Below, piece by piece: positions 37,321 to 45,989 of a DNA stretch of 64,000 nucleotides; positions within the stretch are counted from its first letter, which is position 1, and every line of letters begins with the position of its first letter. A model generated the notes under the pieces. That model saw nothing but the letters and a program-made list of their open reading frames with translations, did not search any database and was not told the origin of the DNA. The position numbers were made by a program, and so were the translations under genes. This DNA comes from Methanosarcina barkeri 3 (GTDB taxonomy: Archaea; Halobacteriota; Methanosarcinia; Methanosarcinales; Methanosarcinaceae). Location of the stretch: assembly GCF_000970305.1 (NCBI RefSeq), contig NZ_CP009517.1, forward strand, positions 310,001 through 374,000, given 5' to 3'.

Positions 37321-37463
37321 TTAAAGTTCTCTTTTTGCGATATTTTTCTGTTATCGCTCCATTATCATGTTCAATTTTTCCTGACAATAGAGCTTTACAC
37401 AGTTTTACTGTCTACTAGCCAGATTGTCAAAAAACCGATTAGGCTGTACACATGCAGAGTACC

Positions 37464-38021
37464 TTATACTTTTAAAACTCCTGTAACCCAATTTGCAACA
37501 CGTTGTAAATCACTCTCATTCGGTCGTCCTGTAATATCTCCCATGCGCCCTTCTGTATTAAAGCGCATATAGCGTTCATTTTTGCTGTTAAATTGGCCTT
37601 CAATTAGCCATTCTGCTATTACCTCAATACCAAGGTGATCAAGTAATTGCCCTAAGAATTTGGGCGTAAATATAGCTTCATTTACACCTGTATGGGGACC
37701 GCCAAAGGTACAATAGGTTACAGCTCTTTTTTTATCAATTCTTGGAGAGTAACTCTTAACATCACCTCTATCAACATGTTTGTTCAGCATAGCCCTGCAA
37801 AAATCAATCATTATTTGGGGGGGTAGCCAAGTGTATACACCCGATCCAATAAAAATGAAATCAAAATCAAGCAAATCAAATTCATTTGGATCACTGTCTT
37901 TAGTTACCTCTATGGTAGTGACCTCCATCATACCCAGTGACTTAGCTGTTTTTTCGATCTGTAACGCAATTTTTTTAGTATTACCAGTCATTGAACAATA
38001 CAGATTTAAAATCTTCATCAT
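37464..38021 (-). CDS. Flavodoxin family protein
   Basis: The 185-residue protein starts MMKILNLYCSMTGNTKKIA. This is a flavodoxin-like FMN-phosphate loop (T/S-x-T-G-N-T) with SMTGNT in full. FDLLDFDFIFIGSGVYTWLPP and TYCTFGGPHTGVNEA are the other flavin loops. It probably carries electrons with FMN in the cytoplasm. Start ATG at 38021, after AAGGAGTGTAAA. It is the last gene of the ArsR-linked cluster (CGGC protein and metallo-beta-lactamase upstream), so it may be the electron donor for them. Confidence 0.9.
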   Translation of the reverse strand: MMKILNLYCSMTGNTKKIALQIEKTAKSLGMMEVTTIEVTKDSDPNEFDLLDFDFIFIGSGVYTWLPPQIMIDFCRAMLNKHVDRGDVKSYSPRIDKKRAVTYCTFGGPHTGVNEAIFTPKFLGQLLDHLGIEVIAEWLIEGQFNSKNERYMRFNTEGRMGDITGRPNESDLQRVANWVTGVLKV

Positions 38022-38095
38022 TTTACACTCCTTTCAAAAAATAAAGTTTTCCAAGAAATTTTGTGCTATCACGCTTTCTCTCGCTTCATACTCTT

Positions 38096-38548
38096 TTATT
38101 CCACTGACTGCGTAATCTTCAGGTATTCTTCCGAAATGTCGGGATTGGGATCGGTAAGCAGTTTCTTAAACATAGTTTTCATTATCTCAATGTGTTGATC
38201 TGAAACTGCATCGGTACCCATAACCACTTCCACATCAGGATATGCCACATTAATTGCACTTTTGTATTTGTTCACGAACGGGCACATCTTCGCCATGCAG
38301 CTGGATAAATGTATTTTCTCTGCTTTGCTGATCTCAACAAGCGGCTTGATCTTTTTTATGATTTTTTCCGGAGCGAGCAAGGTAGGGCAACCAGCGCACG
38401 TGCTGAAACCTACGAGACGAGCCTCCGTATCATCCTTGTATCGTTCAAATGAGCCCGTCTTCTCATTGAATGATCTGAAGCAGCCTGCTGCCGGACAACT
38501 GAGTTCATTCTTTACATTATCACAACACAGAATTGCGACTTTTACCAT
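38096..38548 (-). CDS. CGGC-domain cysteine-rich protein (putative metal binding)
   Basis: The 150-residue protein matches the CGGC family. VKVAILCCDNVKNELSCPAAGCF is split as an N-terminal CC plus CPAAGC. The central block FSTCAGCPTL stands for the name-giving CGGC (here CAGC), and a third cluster is LSSCMAKMCPF. Metal binding is predicted for this family, with no known reaction. The ATG at 38548 has AGAGGGAAACGT before it. It lies between the metallo-beta-lactamase and flavodoxin genes with gaps of 78 and 74 bases, consistent with one transcript. Confidence 0.85.
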   Translation of the reverse strand: MVKVAILCCDNVKNELSCPAAGCFRSFNEKTGSFERYKDDTEARLVGFSTCAGCPTLLAPEKIIKKIKPLVEISKAEKIHLSSCMAKMCPFVNKYKSAINVAYPDVEVVMGTDAVSDQHIEIMKTMFKKLLTDPNPDISEEYLKITQSVE

Positions 38549-38626
38549 ACGTTTCCCTCTTTTTTGATCCGAAATCGATAGTATATAAACGAGAAGATTC
38601 CTTAACCGATGACCAATGGTAAGTTT

Positions 38627-39571
38627 TTATATTTGTTTCGCTTGGAAAACTAATGTGGTACCAGCATTGTTTGGTATAAACGCTTTAGGCATTGCTTGGG
38701 CAATTTGATGGATGGCAGACCAACCAGTGCAGTGGCCAGGCATCAAAAAGGTCGGACTAATTTTTTGCAACTCAGCAATTGTAGCAGGAATTATCTTTTC
38801 AAATATCCCACCCGTTAAGTGGAAACCGCCTAATACAGCGCAAATTTGCTGGTTATTAGTCAGAGCTTGAGCATAGCGGATAGTATTGACAATTCCAGAG
38901 TGACAACAACCTGTAATTACAACCAATCCCTGTCCCCGAACACTTACAATAACACACTGATCATCTTTTATTACCGGATCATTTTCCCATTGGTCATTAC
39001 GTTTTGTATAGTGGATAGGGAATCCTGTTTCAAAATCCGTAGTTCGAGCAATTTCACCGGAAACGAGAACCATGTTATCAACCAGAAGGGTTGGATCGCT
39101 TTTTTCAATAAAAGCAACTTTTTTCTGTTGACAAGTAGTCAACTTTGGCGGCGAGAGATCCAATTCATACCTATTTGGCATTATGATCTTTCTGTCTAAA
39201 AGAGCATCTGGATGATAAACAAGAGGTATTTGATGTGATCCTAATTTCTCAATTAGACCAGGTAACCCCATAGTATGATCAGCATGACCATGACTGAGTA
39301 TAATTGCTTGCATATCATCTGGGTTAATTCCTAAGGCAGCCATGTTATGCAAGATTCCTCCGGGGCTAATACCTGTATCCAATAATACTACTCCCTGTCT
39401 ATTTCCGCGTTTAACCTGGATCAACGCTGAAAAACCATGCTCTGCAACAAGTGTTGAAAAACCGTCTTCTGCTACAAGTGGACAATTAGGACTTGAACTA
39501 AACCTGTGAACAATTTCATTACCTGTCATAAATACGTCGATTGTATTGTCCACGATTATTGTTACTTTTAC
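38627..39571 (-). CDS. Metallo-beta-lactamase-fold hydrolase (COG1237-like)
   Basis: The protein has the metallo-beta-lactamase ligands. AIILSHGHADHTMGLPGLIE is HxHxDH, VVITGCCHSGIVNTIRYA holds the next histidine, LGGFHLTGG the following block, and FLMPGHCTGWSAI the last. These are marks of the COG1237 group, with proteins related to the RFA-P-linked dihydropteroate synthase of methanogens. The reaction here is not certain. A GTG start at 39571 (VKVTIIVDNTIDVF) with GAGGT seven bases before fits the family start. The frame also opens at an ATG at 39604. A short leader ORF stops four bases before this GTG. First large gene of the ArsR-linked cluster. Confidence 0.88.
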   Translation of the reverse strand, partial: VKVTIIVDNTIDVFMTGNEIVHRFSSSPNCPLVAEDGFSTLVAEHGFSALIQVKRGNRQGVVLLDTGISPGGILHNMAALGINPDDMQAIILSHGHADHTMGLPGLIEKLGSHQIPLVYHPDALLDRKIIMPNRYELDLSPPKLTTCQQKKVAFIEKSDPTLLVDNMVLVSGEIARTTDFETGFPIHYTKRNDQWENDPVIKDDQCVIVSVRGQGLVVITGCCHSGIVNTIRYAQALTNNQQICAVLGGFHLTGGIFEKIIPATIAELQKISPTFLMPGHCTGWSAIHQIAQAMPKAFIPNNAGTTLVFQAKQI

Positions 39572-39575
39572 TTCA

Positions 39576-39710
39576 TCAACCTCTAATAATGAACTTCCTA
39601 TCATAGAGTGTATTCACCTCTCTTTGGTTTTGCAAATAGTCATAAATTATTCCCTCGCATATATCCATAATAATATTATGAACAGTAGCAATTTGTATTA
39701 GATCACGCAA
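39576..39710 (-). CDS. Candidate 44-residue leader ORF
   Basis: A TTG at 39710 lies five bases after a perfect GGAGG ribosome site that itself directly follows the ArsR-type palindrome (39722-39757). The frame codes for MRDLIQIATVHNIIMDICEG and 24 more residues. It stops at 39576, four bases before the GTG chosen for the metallo-beta-lactamase gene. No homologue is known to me. Placement suggests translation coupled to the downstream gene, or a sensing leader peptide. Confidence 0.45.
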   Translation of the reverse strand: MRDLIQIATVHNIIMDICEGIIYDYLQNQREVNTLYDRKFIIRG

Positions 39711-39721
39711 ATACACCTCCA

Positions 39722-39757
39722 TTGTTTATAAGGTTATAAGCATAATCTTATAAACAA
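39722..39757. promoter_or_regulatory. Perfect 11-bp inverted repeat, probable ArsR operator
   Basis: TTGTTTATAAG (39722-39732) and CTTATAAACAA (39747-39757) are perfect inverted copies with 14 bases between. The same TATAAG/CTTATA core stands before arsR (40183-40204). It covers the likely promoter of the metallo-beta-lactamase/CGGC/flavodoxin genes. Confidence 0.7.
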
Positions 39758-39810
39758 CGCTATAATATTTACTAATACTTGAACACTTACAATTAAGGCA
39801 TTATATCCGT

Positions 39811-40161
39811 TTATTGATGTTTGTTATTATAAGGACATTTGTCACAAAAGAAATTACATGTGCATTTCTCAAAGGCTTTCTTAAATAGCTCATCTATGTC
39901 CTTTTTATACTCAGCCAATACATTAGCATTAATTGTGTAGAAGACTCTAAAACCTCTTCGGTTTTCTTCAAGAATCCCAACATTTTTTAGAACCTTTATA
40001 TGTTGTGATGTTGCAGGTTGAGAGATACCAAGCTGTTGAGCTATATCGGAAACGCAAAAGACTTCATCCTTATTTGAAGCAAGTATTTTTATTATTTTTA
40101 GTCTTTTCTCATCACCTAGGGATTTGAGAACTTCGGCCATATTTTTTATATGATCTTTCAT
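39811..40161 (-). CDS. ArsR-family transcriptional repressor
   Basis: The 116-residue winged-helix protein has the ArsR pattern: MAEVLKSLGDEKRLKIIKIL, FCVSDIAQQLGISQPATSQH (recognition helix), IKVLKNVGILEENRRGFRVF (wing). Its C-terminus is cysteine-rich: FEKCTCNFFCDKCPYNNKHQ. The cysteine in EVFCVSD sits at the place of metal-sensing cysteines in the alpha-3 helix of SmtB/ArsR types. Sensing of metal, thiol or redox state is plausible. The ATG at 40161 follows GAGGTAGATA. Related palindromes lie upstream of it and of the next gene, which supports auto- and cluster control. Confidence 0.93.
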   Translation of the reverse strand: MKDHIKNMAEVLKSLGDEKRLKIIKILASNKDEVFCVSDIAQQLGISQPATSQHIKVLKNVGILEENRRGFRVFYTINANVLAEYKKDIDELFKKAFEKCTCNFFCDKCPYNNKHQ

Positions 40162-40182
40162 TATCTACCTCATACTTATAAG

Positions 40183-40204
40183 TGTATAAGTATTATCTTA
40201 TACA
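40183..40204. promoter_or_regulatory. Perfect 8-bp inverted repeat before arsR
   Basis: TGTATAAG (40183-40190), 6 bases, CTTATACA (40197-40204). It lies 22 bases before the arsR ATG and shares its core with the repeat at 39722-39757. Confidence 0.65.
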
Positions 40205-40440
40205 ATTTCTCAGGTACTATAAGTAACTTCCTCTTTTTCCCTATTTTGGCAAATAAGAGTGCTTGGGTGCTAAAGTATATTCACAAACCCGAATTTTCGA
40301 TCTATCCTTTAATCTAACGAATTTTCCGCTGAATAATTTACTTATTTTTGAATCCAAACACTAGAGATTTAATTATACTAAGAGCTATGTGTTTTTTGTG
40401 GAATCTAAATATGTTTAAGGGACCAGGATTCTCAGGCCAA

Positions 40441-40778
40441 CAGACTATAGTATCTTCTTGGAGAAGTTCCAAAGGACTATCGTCATGAAACTATATTCGA
40501 GGTACTTTTCTGGTATGGAATACTATACATAGAGCTGCAAAGGTTCTATCATAAGTATTAACCGTTTAAAGTCGGAAAAAATATCCGGAATTTTAAGGTA
40601 CAGAAGGGAGAGACTCTTGGATTCGGCATTAAAAAGGAGATGGTCGAAGCTTTTCTTTCATAAAGGAGTTTTTCCATAGTTTTGAAAGTTACTGATGAAT
40701 AGTGAAAAATATATTTCATAAAACAGACAAAGAGGAGTATGCAGCCTTTACTCTTTTGTCCATGCAGTGATCGAATGA
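40441..40778 (+). pseudogene. LCMT-type methyltransferase remnant
   Basis: The end of this stretch reads RGVCSLYSFVHAVIE and a stop at 40778, the same C-terminus as in the remnants at 20334 and 21597. Earlier, LGFGIKKEMVEAFLS matches the GFGI/KFGI block before it, followed by a stop. Further upstream LLGEVPKDYRHETIFEV resembles the FGEVPKDVxYV segment of the family. Several stops and deletions separate the pieces. The 236 bases before 40441 show nothing recognisable. Confidence 0.5.
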
Positions 40779-40888
40779 GTGAAGTTTCACAGGCAGAGAA
40801 ATAAAGAAAAGTAAATAAATATTGCTGGTTACATATCTGCCTTAGCAGGGGCTGGTTAATATATTTGCCCTTAACAGGATTTGACATA

Positions 40889-41707
40889 ATGACTCACATT
40901 ATCGTTGATCAGGACCGCTGCACAGGATGCGGCATTTGTGTAAAGATGTGCTCTTCAGGTATTATTAGTCTGGCTGATGAGTCTAATTTCCCTCAGGTGC
41001 AGGACGAAAACGTTTCCCATTGTCTATACTGCGGACACTGCGAGGCTTTCTGTCCATCTCAGGCTCTTATTCTGAATCTCAGCCCTGAGGAGAAAGTTCT
41101 CCTGCCTGCCAGTGCTGGTAACATCTCTCAGGAGGATATAGCTTTTTATCTAAAGAAACGCAGGTCTATTCGGCATTTTACCAGGGAGCCTGTACCGAAG
41201 GAGAAAATCCTTGAGGTTCTCGATATTGTCCGCTATGCTGCGTCTGGAGGCAACGGTCAGCCGGTAGAGTGGCTTGTTATCTACGACTCTAAAAAAGTCA
41301 GAAAGATTGCCGAGCTCACTATGGAATGGATGAAAACTCTACTGAATACCGACCACCCAATGAGCTTTTATGTGCCAATACTAATTTCGGCATGGGAGCA
41401 GGGAATCGATGTTATATGCCGCGGCGCTCCGCACCTGCTTTTTGCCCATATTCCTGAAGATAATCAGATTGCATCCGTAGATGCTATCATCGCCCTCACC
41501 CATTTTGATCTCGCTGCACCGGCATTCGGTATCGGCACCTGCTGGGCAGGTTTTGTTGCAGCTGCTACCATGTTCTACGAACCCCTCCAGAAGGAACTTG
41601 GCCTTCCCGCAGGAAGGAAGTCCGCCTATGCAATGATGTTCGGCAACCCACAGTATAAAGTGTATGGAATTCCCCGCAGGAAGCCCCTTGAGGTTATGTG
41701 GAAGTAA
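40889..41707 (+). CDS. Ferredoxin-nitroreductase fusion protein
   Basis: The protein of about 272 residues joins an N-terminal 2[4Fe-4S] ferredoxin to a nitroreductase domain. DRCTGCGICVKMCSSGI and CLYCGHCEAFCPSQAL are the two cluster motifs. FYLKKRRSIRHFTREPVPKE is the FMN-phosphate motif of the second domain, and YAASGGNGQPVEWLVIYD, the FGIGTCWAGFVAAA block and MMFGNPQYKVYGIPRR follow. The fusion suggests electron transfer from low-potential ferredoxin to FMN. Such proteins occur in strict anaerobes and their substrates are mostly unknown. The ATG at 40889 is preferred over the TTG at 40865. Its last codon starts the 23-bp repeat array. Confidence 0.92.
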   Translation: MTHIIVDQDRCTGCGICVKMCSSGIISLADESNFPQVQDENVSHCLYCGHCEAFCPSQALILNLSPEEKVLLPASAGNISQEDIAFYLKKRRSIRHFTREPVPKEKILEVLDIVRYAASGGNGQPVEWLVIYDSKKVRKIAELTMEWMKTLLNTDHPMSFYVPILISAWEQGIDVICRGAPHLLFAHIPEDNQIASVDAIIALTHFDLAAPAFGIGTCWAGFVAAATMFYEPLQKELGLPAGRKSAYAMMFGNPQYKVYGIPRRKPLEVMWK

Positions 41708-41839
41708 GGTTGAAAGGTTTTGGAAAGTAAGGTTGAAAGGTTTTGGAAAGTAAGGTTGAAAGGTTTTGGAAAGTAAGGTTGAAAGGTTTTGGAAAGTAAG
41801 GTTGAAAGGTTTTGGAAAGTAAGGTTGAAAGGTTTTGAG
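41702..41839. repeat. 23-bp tandem repeat, 6 copies, starting in a stop codon
   Basis: Six copies of AAGTAAGGTTGAAAGGTTTT followed by GGA begin at 41702, 41725, 41748, 41771, 41794 and 41817. The first AAGTAA is the last codon and stop of the ferredoxin-nitroreductase gene. The copies are almost identical. Confidence 0.95.
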
Positions 41840-42015
41840 GAAGCGATAAACACTATGATAAAAATTGCCGTTCTTCTGGAAAGCCTTTAAAAGAACGGCA
41901 GCGCCACTATTTTGCTGGGATCATGGCGGTCCAGACCAGAGCCTGGTCCGACTGTCCCTTTTCCATATACAGGCACTGATCTGAGTCAAGATTGCCGAAA
42001 TTAAGTATCTATTTT
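41840..42015. other. Spacer with hairpin and a possible minus-strand remnant
   Basis: GCCGTTCTT (41867-41875) and AAGAACGGC (41891-41899) form a 9-bp stem. The minus strand from 42005 can be read NFGNLDSDQCLYMEKGQSDQ and ends ALVWTAMIPAK with a stop near 41915. This looks like the tail of a protein, but I cannot name it. Confidence 0.35.
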
Positions 42016-42465
42016 TCAGCGTCCATCAAATCTTATAATAAGTCCTGTCTTAGATTTACACTCAAATCCAGCGTTTTCGTAAAATGGTATAACTTCTTTT
42101 CTTCCTGTGAGGAGCATAATTTTATAACAGCCTTTTTCTCTGGCTATCTCCTGTGCCTTTTTTAAAAGTCTTGTTCCAATTCCCCTTTTTCTATAATCTG
42201 GGTGCGTCACAACACTCTCGATAATGGCATAAGGACTTGCGCTTCTAGTCAGATTCTTGATAACAACCATTACGCAGGAGGATACCAGTTTTCCGTCTAC
42301 GTCAACCACAAAATAGTGCTGATTCGGATCTTCCAATATTTCCTGCCATAATTTTTTGAGCTCAACGTCCTCTATTAGATCTGGATCATCCTTGTTCAGG
42401 TATTTATAGAGATCCAGTAGTTCTTTCAGTTCATGTTTTTGAATATAGCGAATAATTTCACTCAT
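42016..42465 (-). CDS. GNAT-family N-acetyltransferase
   Basis: The 149-residue protein has the GNAT acetyl-CoA loop: VVTHPDYRKRGIGTRLLKKA, with the R/Q-x-x-G-x-G/A pattern RKRGIGT. YAIIESVVTHP is the central strand and YKIMLLTGRKEVIPFYENAGF the last helix and strand. The acceptor is unknown. The ATG at 42465 overlaps the stop of the DJ-1-like gene by four bases (ATGA), so both are one operon and are translationally coupled. Confidence 0.92.
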   Translation of the reverse strand: MSEIIRYIQKHELKELLDLYKYLNKDDPDLIEDVELKKLWQEILEDPNQHYFVVDVDGKLVSSCVMVVIKNLTRSASPYAIIESVVTHPDYRKRGIGTRLLKKAQEIAREKGCYKIMLLTGRKEVIPFYENAGFECKSKTGLIIRFDGR

Positions 42466-43100
42466 AACCAGTCCCTTTTCCTCAAGTACTCAGGAGCCTG
42501 CGGAGTTTTATGCATCATGCCATAAGACTTGCCTGAAGGGTAGTACTCGGCACCGAGCTGAATTTTTCCTGCCGTTTTTTCATCTGTCATGTGTTCAATA
42601 AACGCAAGCGTCAGATCAATGCCAGCAGAAATGCCTGCTGAGGTCCAGATATTTCCGTCTTTTACAATTCGATCCTCCACTACCTCCACATCGCCTAATT
42701 CTCGCAGCTTCTGGAGTGAAGCCCAGTGAGTAGTAGCCTGCTTGTTTGAGAGCAAGCCAGCCCTATGAAGAATGAACGTACCGGTACAGACCGACAGTAC
42801 GGCTTTGCAATATTCAGCCTGCTCGGCAATAAATTGAATCAGTGATGGATTCTCCACTTCTCTCTGTGTTCCTTCCCCACCAGGTACAAGGAGAAAGTCC
42901 AGTTGAGGGCAATCCGCAAAAGTGAAGTGAGGATTTACGGACATTCCTTTGTTACATATCACGGGTCCGGGGTTTTCGGCAACCATAAAGCATTTCTCAG
43001 GCCCCTGGGCAAATTTGCTCCAGAGCGATATTATTTCCCACGGTCCTACAAGGTCAAGCTCTTCGAGCCCAGGAAAAATCAAAAATCCGAAATTCATATC
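42462..43100 (-). CDS. DJ-1/PfpI-family protein (GATase1-like, AraC-associated type)
   Basis: The protein of about 212 residues starts MNFGFLIFPGLEELDLVGPW, typical for the DJ-1/PfpI group related to isonitrile hydratase and the N-terminal domain of AraC-type regulators. LDFLLVPGGEGTQREV and AVLSVCTGTFILHRAGLLSNKQATTHW (given here in one line of its core VCTGTFILHRAGLL) carry the nucleophilic cysteine. NIWTSAGISAGIDLTLAFIE is the C-terminal mark. The frame opens at 43142, but the family start is at 43100. It is coupled to the GNAT gene. Confidence 0.88.
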   Translation of the reverse strand, partial: DMNFGFLIFPGLEELDLVGPWEIISLWSKFAQGPEKCFMVAENPGPVICNKGMSVNPHFTFADCPQLDFLLVPGGEGTQREVENPSLIQFIAEQAEYCKAVLSVCTGTFILHRAGLLSNKQATTHWASLQKLRELGDVEVVEDRIVKDGNIWTSAGISAGIDLTLAFIEHMTDEKTAGKIQLGAEYYPSGKSYGMMHKTPQAPEYLRKRDWL

Positions 43101-43142
43101 ATAGAGTTTGTAAATGTTTTTGTAAATATTTTTTGCTAGCAT

Positions 43143-43954
43143 AACTGATATGGTTATACAAAGTCTACTCTGCGTTAAGGAATGGATAAGAGATTATGAA
43201 TATTGATTTGTCTTATGCATGCTCAGGCAACTGACTATTTCACTTCAACTTCAAATTTTATTTCATCCTGCATCATCGTTATCTTTACTAAGTTGATTGG
43301 AATTACTTCATTTAGCTTATACTCAATATGTGTTGTATTATCTATCGTATTATCTATCGTATTATCTATCGTATTATCTATCGTATTATCTATCGTATTA
43401 TCTATCGTATTATCTATCGTATTATCTATTTTATTATCTGTTAGCTTTTATACAATTGAATCGTGGAATTGTTTTAGGATGAAATAAAATTCCCTTGGAT
43501 TTATTAATCCTTTTTAAAAATTCCGTTTGAGTATACTGGGATGTGTATACAGAACAGAATAGGGGGATTGATGAGGCGACTAGTAAGTATGTTGGGAATA
43601 AAGGCTATTGGTACTGTATAGTTGATAATAACCATAACCTGAAATAGATAATTTCTAGTGAATTGTGGAGATATCGCCGATTCTTACTGGAAATAAAGAA
43701 CTGTCTTGAGATACAGAGTTATATAACATCCTCATAGTCCTTGTTTTTAATCTTTTAAGAATTGACAATAATAATAAATGAATTTATAGTGTCATCATCT
43801 TTTAGATAAAAAGATAAAGCATTATAAAGCTTTAAATTTCCATTGCGCTTTTTATTACATCTCTTGAAAATAAGTATGCTTATAAGTTAATTTCTCCTGT
43901 CATTTTTCACTACGGGTACTCCCAGATAAAAGTTAAAAAAAACAGGAGGATTAT
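43143..43954. other. 0.8-kb spacer without gene
   Basis: It holds the 12-bp repeat array at 43335-43430, a TGTATACAGAACAG-type stretch near 43545 and the promoter of the PKD protein. A frame through the repeat array codes only for repeated LSIV and is not credible. Confidence 0.4.
43335..43430. repeat. 12-bp tandem repeat, 8 copies
   Basis: GTATTATCTATC is repeated eight times from 43335 to 43430, with one change in the last unit and a decayed ninth. Confidence 0.95.
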
Positions 43955-44383
43955 ATGAAAAATAATAAAAAGTCTGTATGGAAAATAACAGTATCTGTTT
44001 TCACCGTGTTAATGATACTGGCTTTATTGTCGGAAGGAGCCTCTGCAAAATGTACTGTAACCATGACTCCTCTCGGTGCAGGAACTCCACCAGCAACAGC
44101 CCGAATATCCGGTGGAAATAACTATATTGATTATACGGCGGTAGCCGCTTCGAGTACTAATCCTCGACTAGTACAATTTAAGGACCTGTCAAAAGGCAAA
44201 GAGACATATATCAGATGGGACTTTGGAGATGGAACCTCTCTACAAGGAACAAAAATAACTTCATCACTAAAAAATCCGACACACACGTTTCCAAAGACTG
44301 GTTTTTATATTAGTTGCATGACTATCAGGTGTGATGGTTATAATGGACTGTTGTGGGTTCACAAAAGTATTGTTGTTAAATAG
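43955..44383 (+). CDS. Small exported protein with one PKD-like domain
   Basis: The 142-residue protein has a signal peptide (VWKITVSVFTVLMILALL, cleavage near SASA-K at residue 31). One PKD-type beta-sandwich follows: YIRWDFGDGTSLQG is the WDFGDG hallmark and NPTHTFPKTGFYISCMTI the end strands. PKD domains are common in Methanosarcina surface proteins and mediate contacts. No anchor is seen, so it may be secreted or bound to another surface protein. The ATG at 43955 follows a very strong AGGAGGATTAT ribosome site. Confidence 0.88.
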   Translation: MKNNKKSVWKITVSVFTVLMILALLSEGASAKCTVTMTPLGAGTPPATARISGGNNYIDYTAVAASSTNPRLVQFKDLSKGKETYIRWDFGDGTSLQGTKITSSLKNPTHTFPKTGFYISCMTIRCDGYNGLLWVHKSIVVK

Positions 44384-44438
44384 AGTTGAAAAATCAATAT
44401 TTACTTGCCGTTTCGAGCTTTTAAATGGTGCTTTTATA

Positions 44439-44583
44439 TTGAGCTGATACCAAAACTTAAAATTACTTATCTGAATCCTGTATTCTTGGTAATCAATAAC
44501 ATTTCAGATTATGAAAATAATTTATGAGAATAAACTTTAAAAACATATTTATTTTCAAATAAATCGGTTTTGGGAGAGCTCAA
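44439..44583. mobile_element. MITE-like element with TTGAGCT...CCAAAAC ends
   Basis: The left end TTGAGCTGATACCAAAAC (44439-44456) is an imperfect inverted copy of the right end (44566-44583, reverse complement TTGAGCTCTCCCAAAACC). The 145-bp element has no ORF. The ends resemble those of the element at 57128-57241 and the solitary end at 17336. Confidence 0.55.
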
Positions 44584-45412
44584 CAATGAATTTTTGGTTT
44601 TGTTCAAAATTTTAGCCTCCGATGCTACGCACTAATCTTTAAGCACCTAACAGCCGACACTGCAAAGAACTTAAAACATTTTCCAAAACATATTTCATGA
44701 TATATATTATTTTATTTATATTATATAACTTAATATTTTTCTAAACTTTTCTTATTATATTAAAGAATTTCAGTTTTAAAAGACATCTGTGTTCGGGTGA
44801 TAATATGAAAGGATAATATCTTTTTTTTCAGCGTACAAGTCCACAAATAAGATAATTATGAAACTTATAAGTTAAAGTTGTCTTTTATTATCAGATTTGT
44901 ATTGTTTTTTAATGCTAGTAAAGCAGTTTTCAGGTTTTTTGTCCCGAACCTTAGTGCAACAACTGTAACTAATTTGCGTTTCTTACTCAAAAACGTAATC
45001 ATTTGTCATACTAAATATTTAATCATAGTAATCTCAACCATATAATCTCAACCATATAATCTCATCATATAATCTCAACCATATAATCTCAACCATATAA
45101 TCTCAACCATATAATCTCATCCACATAATCTCATCATATAATCTCATCACATAATGCTGGACTGCTTGTTGATTAAAAACATTGAAAATTTTGTAGGTTC
45201 TGTCGGAATACAATTTATAGGAAAAGAGATATGTAGTTAAACGTATCAGACTATCTGAAAAAAAGCTTCCCATCTTTTTAAAAAGTTTGATAATTAAAAA
45301 AAAGAATTTTACTCCAAAAATGTTGGTTTTAGGCCTATTTGACTAAATAGAGAAAATTTTACCCTATTTCAGAGTGTTTTATTAAGTTTGTTAAGTCATG
45401 AGGGTGAAAAGA
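44584..45412. other. A+T-rich spacer containing a 14-bp repeat array
   Basis: No gene is credible in this 0.8-kb stretch. It includes the repeat array at 45029-45154 and poly-A/T runs near 44820 and 45300. Confidence 0.35.
45029..45154. repeat. 13-14-bp tandem repeat, about 9 units
   Basis: Units such as ACCATATAATCTCA alternate with shorter TCATATAATCTCA units. The array is less regular than the others. Confidence 0.8.
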
Positions 45413-45685
45413 ATGACAAAAAGACAATTCGCAATCGCTTGTACATTCTTACTCATAATAGCCCATATTTTCAGACAATGGAAACATATGCAAAAATCTC
45501 TTATTTGGAAAGGATTTCTAAGTGAATCCATGTGGGTAGAGGGTTATAAAGATCTATCGCTTTTTAGGAAATTGGCTTTTTGGGTGAATTATCCTTTCTC
45601 TTATGCTAGATTTTTATGGGATGTTGTATGGGATCGTATTGACAGATTGTGTTTTATGTATTTGAGAGCAAGATCTACTAAGTAA
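45413..45685 (+). CDS. Small basic membrane protein, unknown
   Basis: The protein of about 90 residues starts at the ATG at 45413 after GAGGGTGAAAAGA; an in-frame ATG at 45398 is part of that site region. It has one hydrophobic N-terminal segment (FAIACTFLLIIAHIF) and a Trp/Tyr-rich rest (LAFWVNYPFSYARFLWDVVW) that could lie at the membrane surface. I recognise no family. It stands alone in an A+T-rich region. Confidence 0.55.
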   Translation: MTKRQFAIACTFLLIIAHIFRQWKHMQKSLIWKGFLSESMWVEGYKDLSLFRKLAFWVNYPFSYARFLWDVVWDRIDRLCFMYLRARSTK

Positions 45686-45989
45686 GGATTGGATTCCAAA
45701 AGCTTTGAAGATCTTAAAGTATAATATATTTAGAGGGTTAAAACTCCCTCGTTTCTAACGCGATGAAGAATATACCGTTTACCTATAAAAAATTTTAACT
45801 TTTGATTTTTCAGGCTCCAGAAATTGTTTCCTGCCCACGTTTTTGTTATCCGTATTAATTTGATTGGTTTTACCATCAGAGTAAACGAATGTAGACTTGT
45901 AAAACTCCTTTTTTAGTTATATCATGGAAATGTTTACAGCAAGTATAGTTTTATAAACTTTCTCTCAGATCATCAAGCCTGGTCATCGT

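Noticed and set aside
43203-43487. 94-codon + frame with LSIVLSIV repeats
   Set aside because: It is only the translation of the 12-bp repeat array plus flanks. All three frames stay open through the array, and there is no ribosome site or family match.
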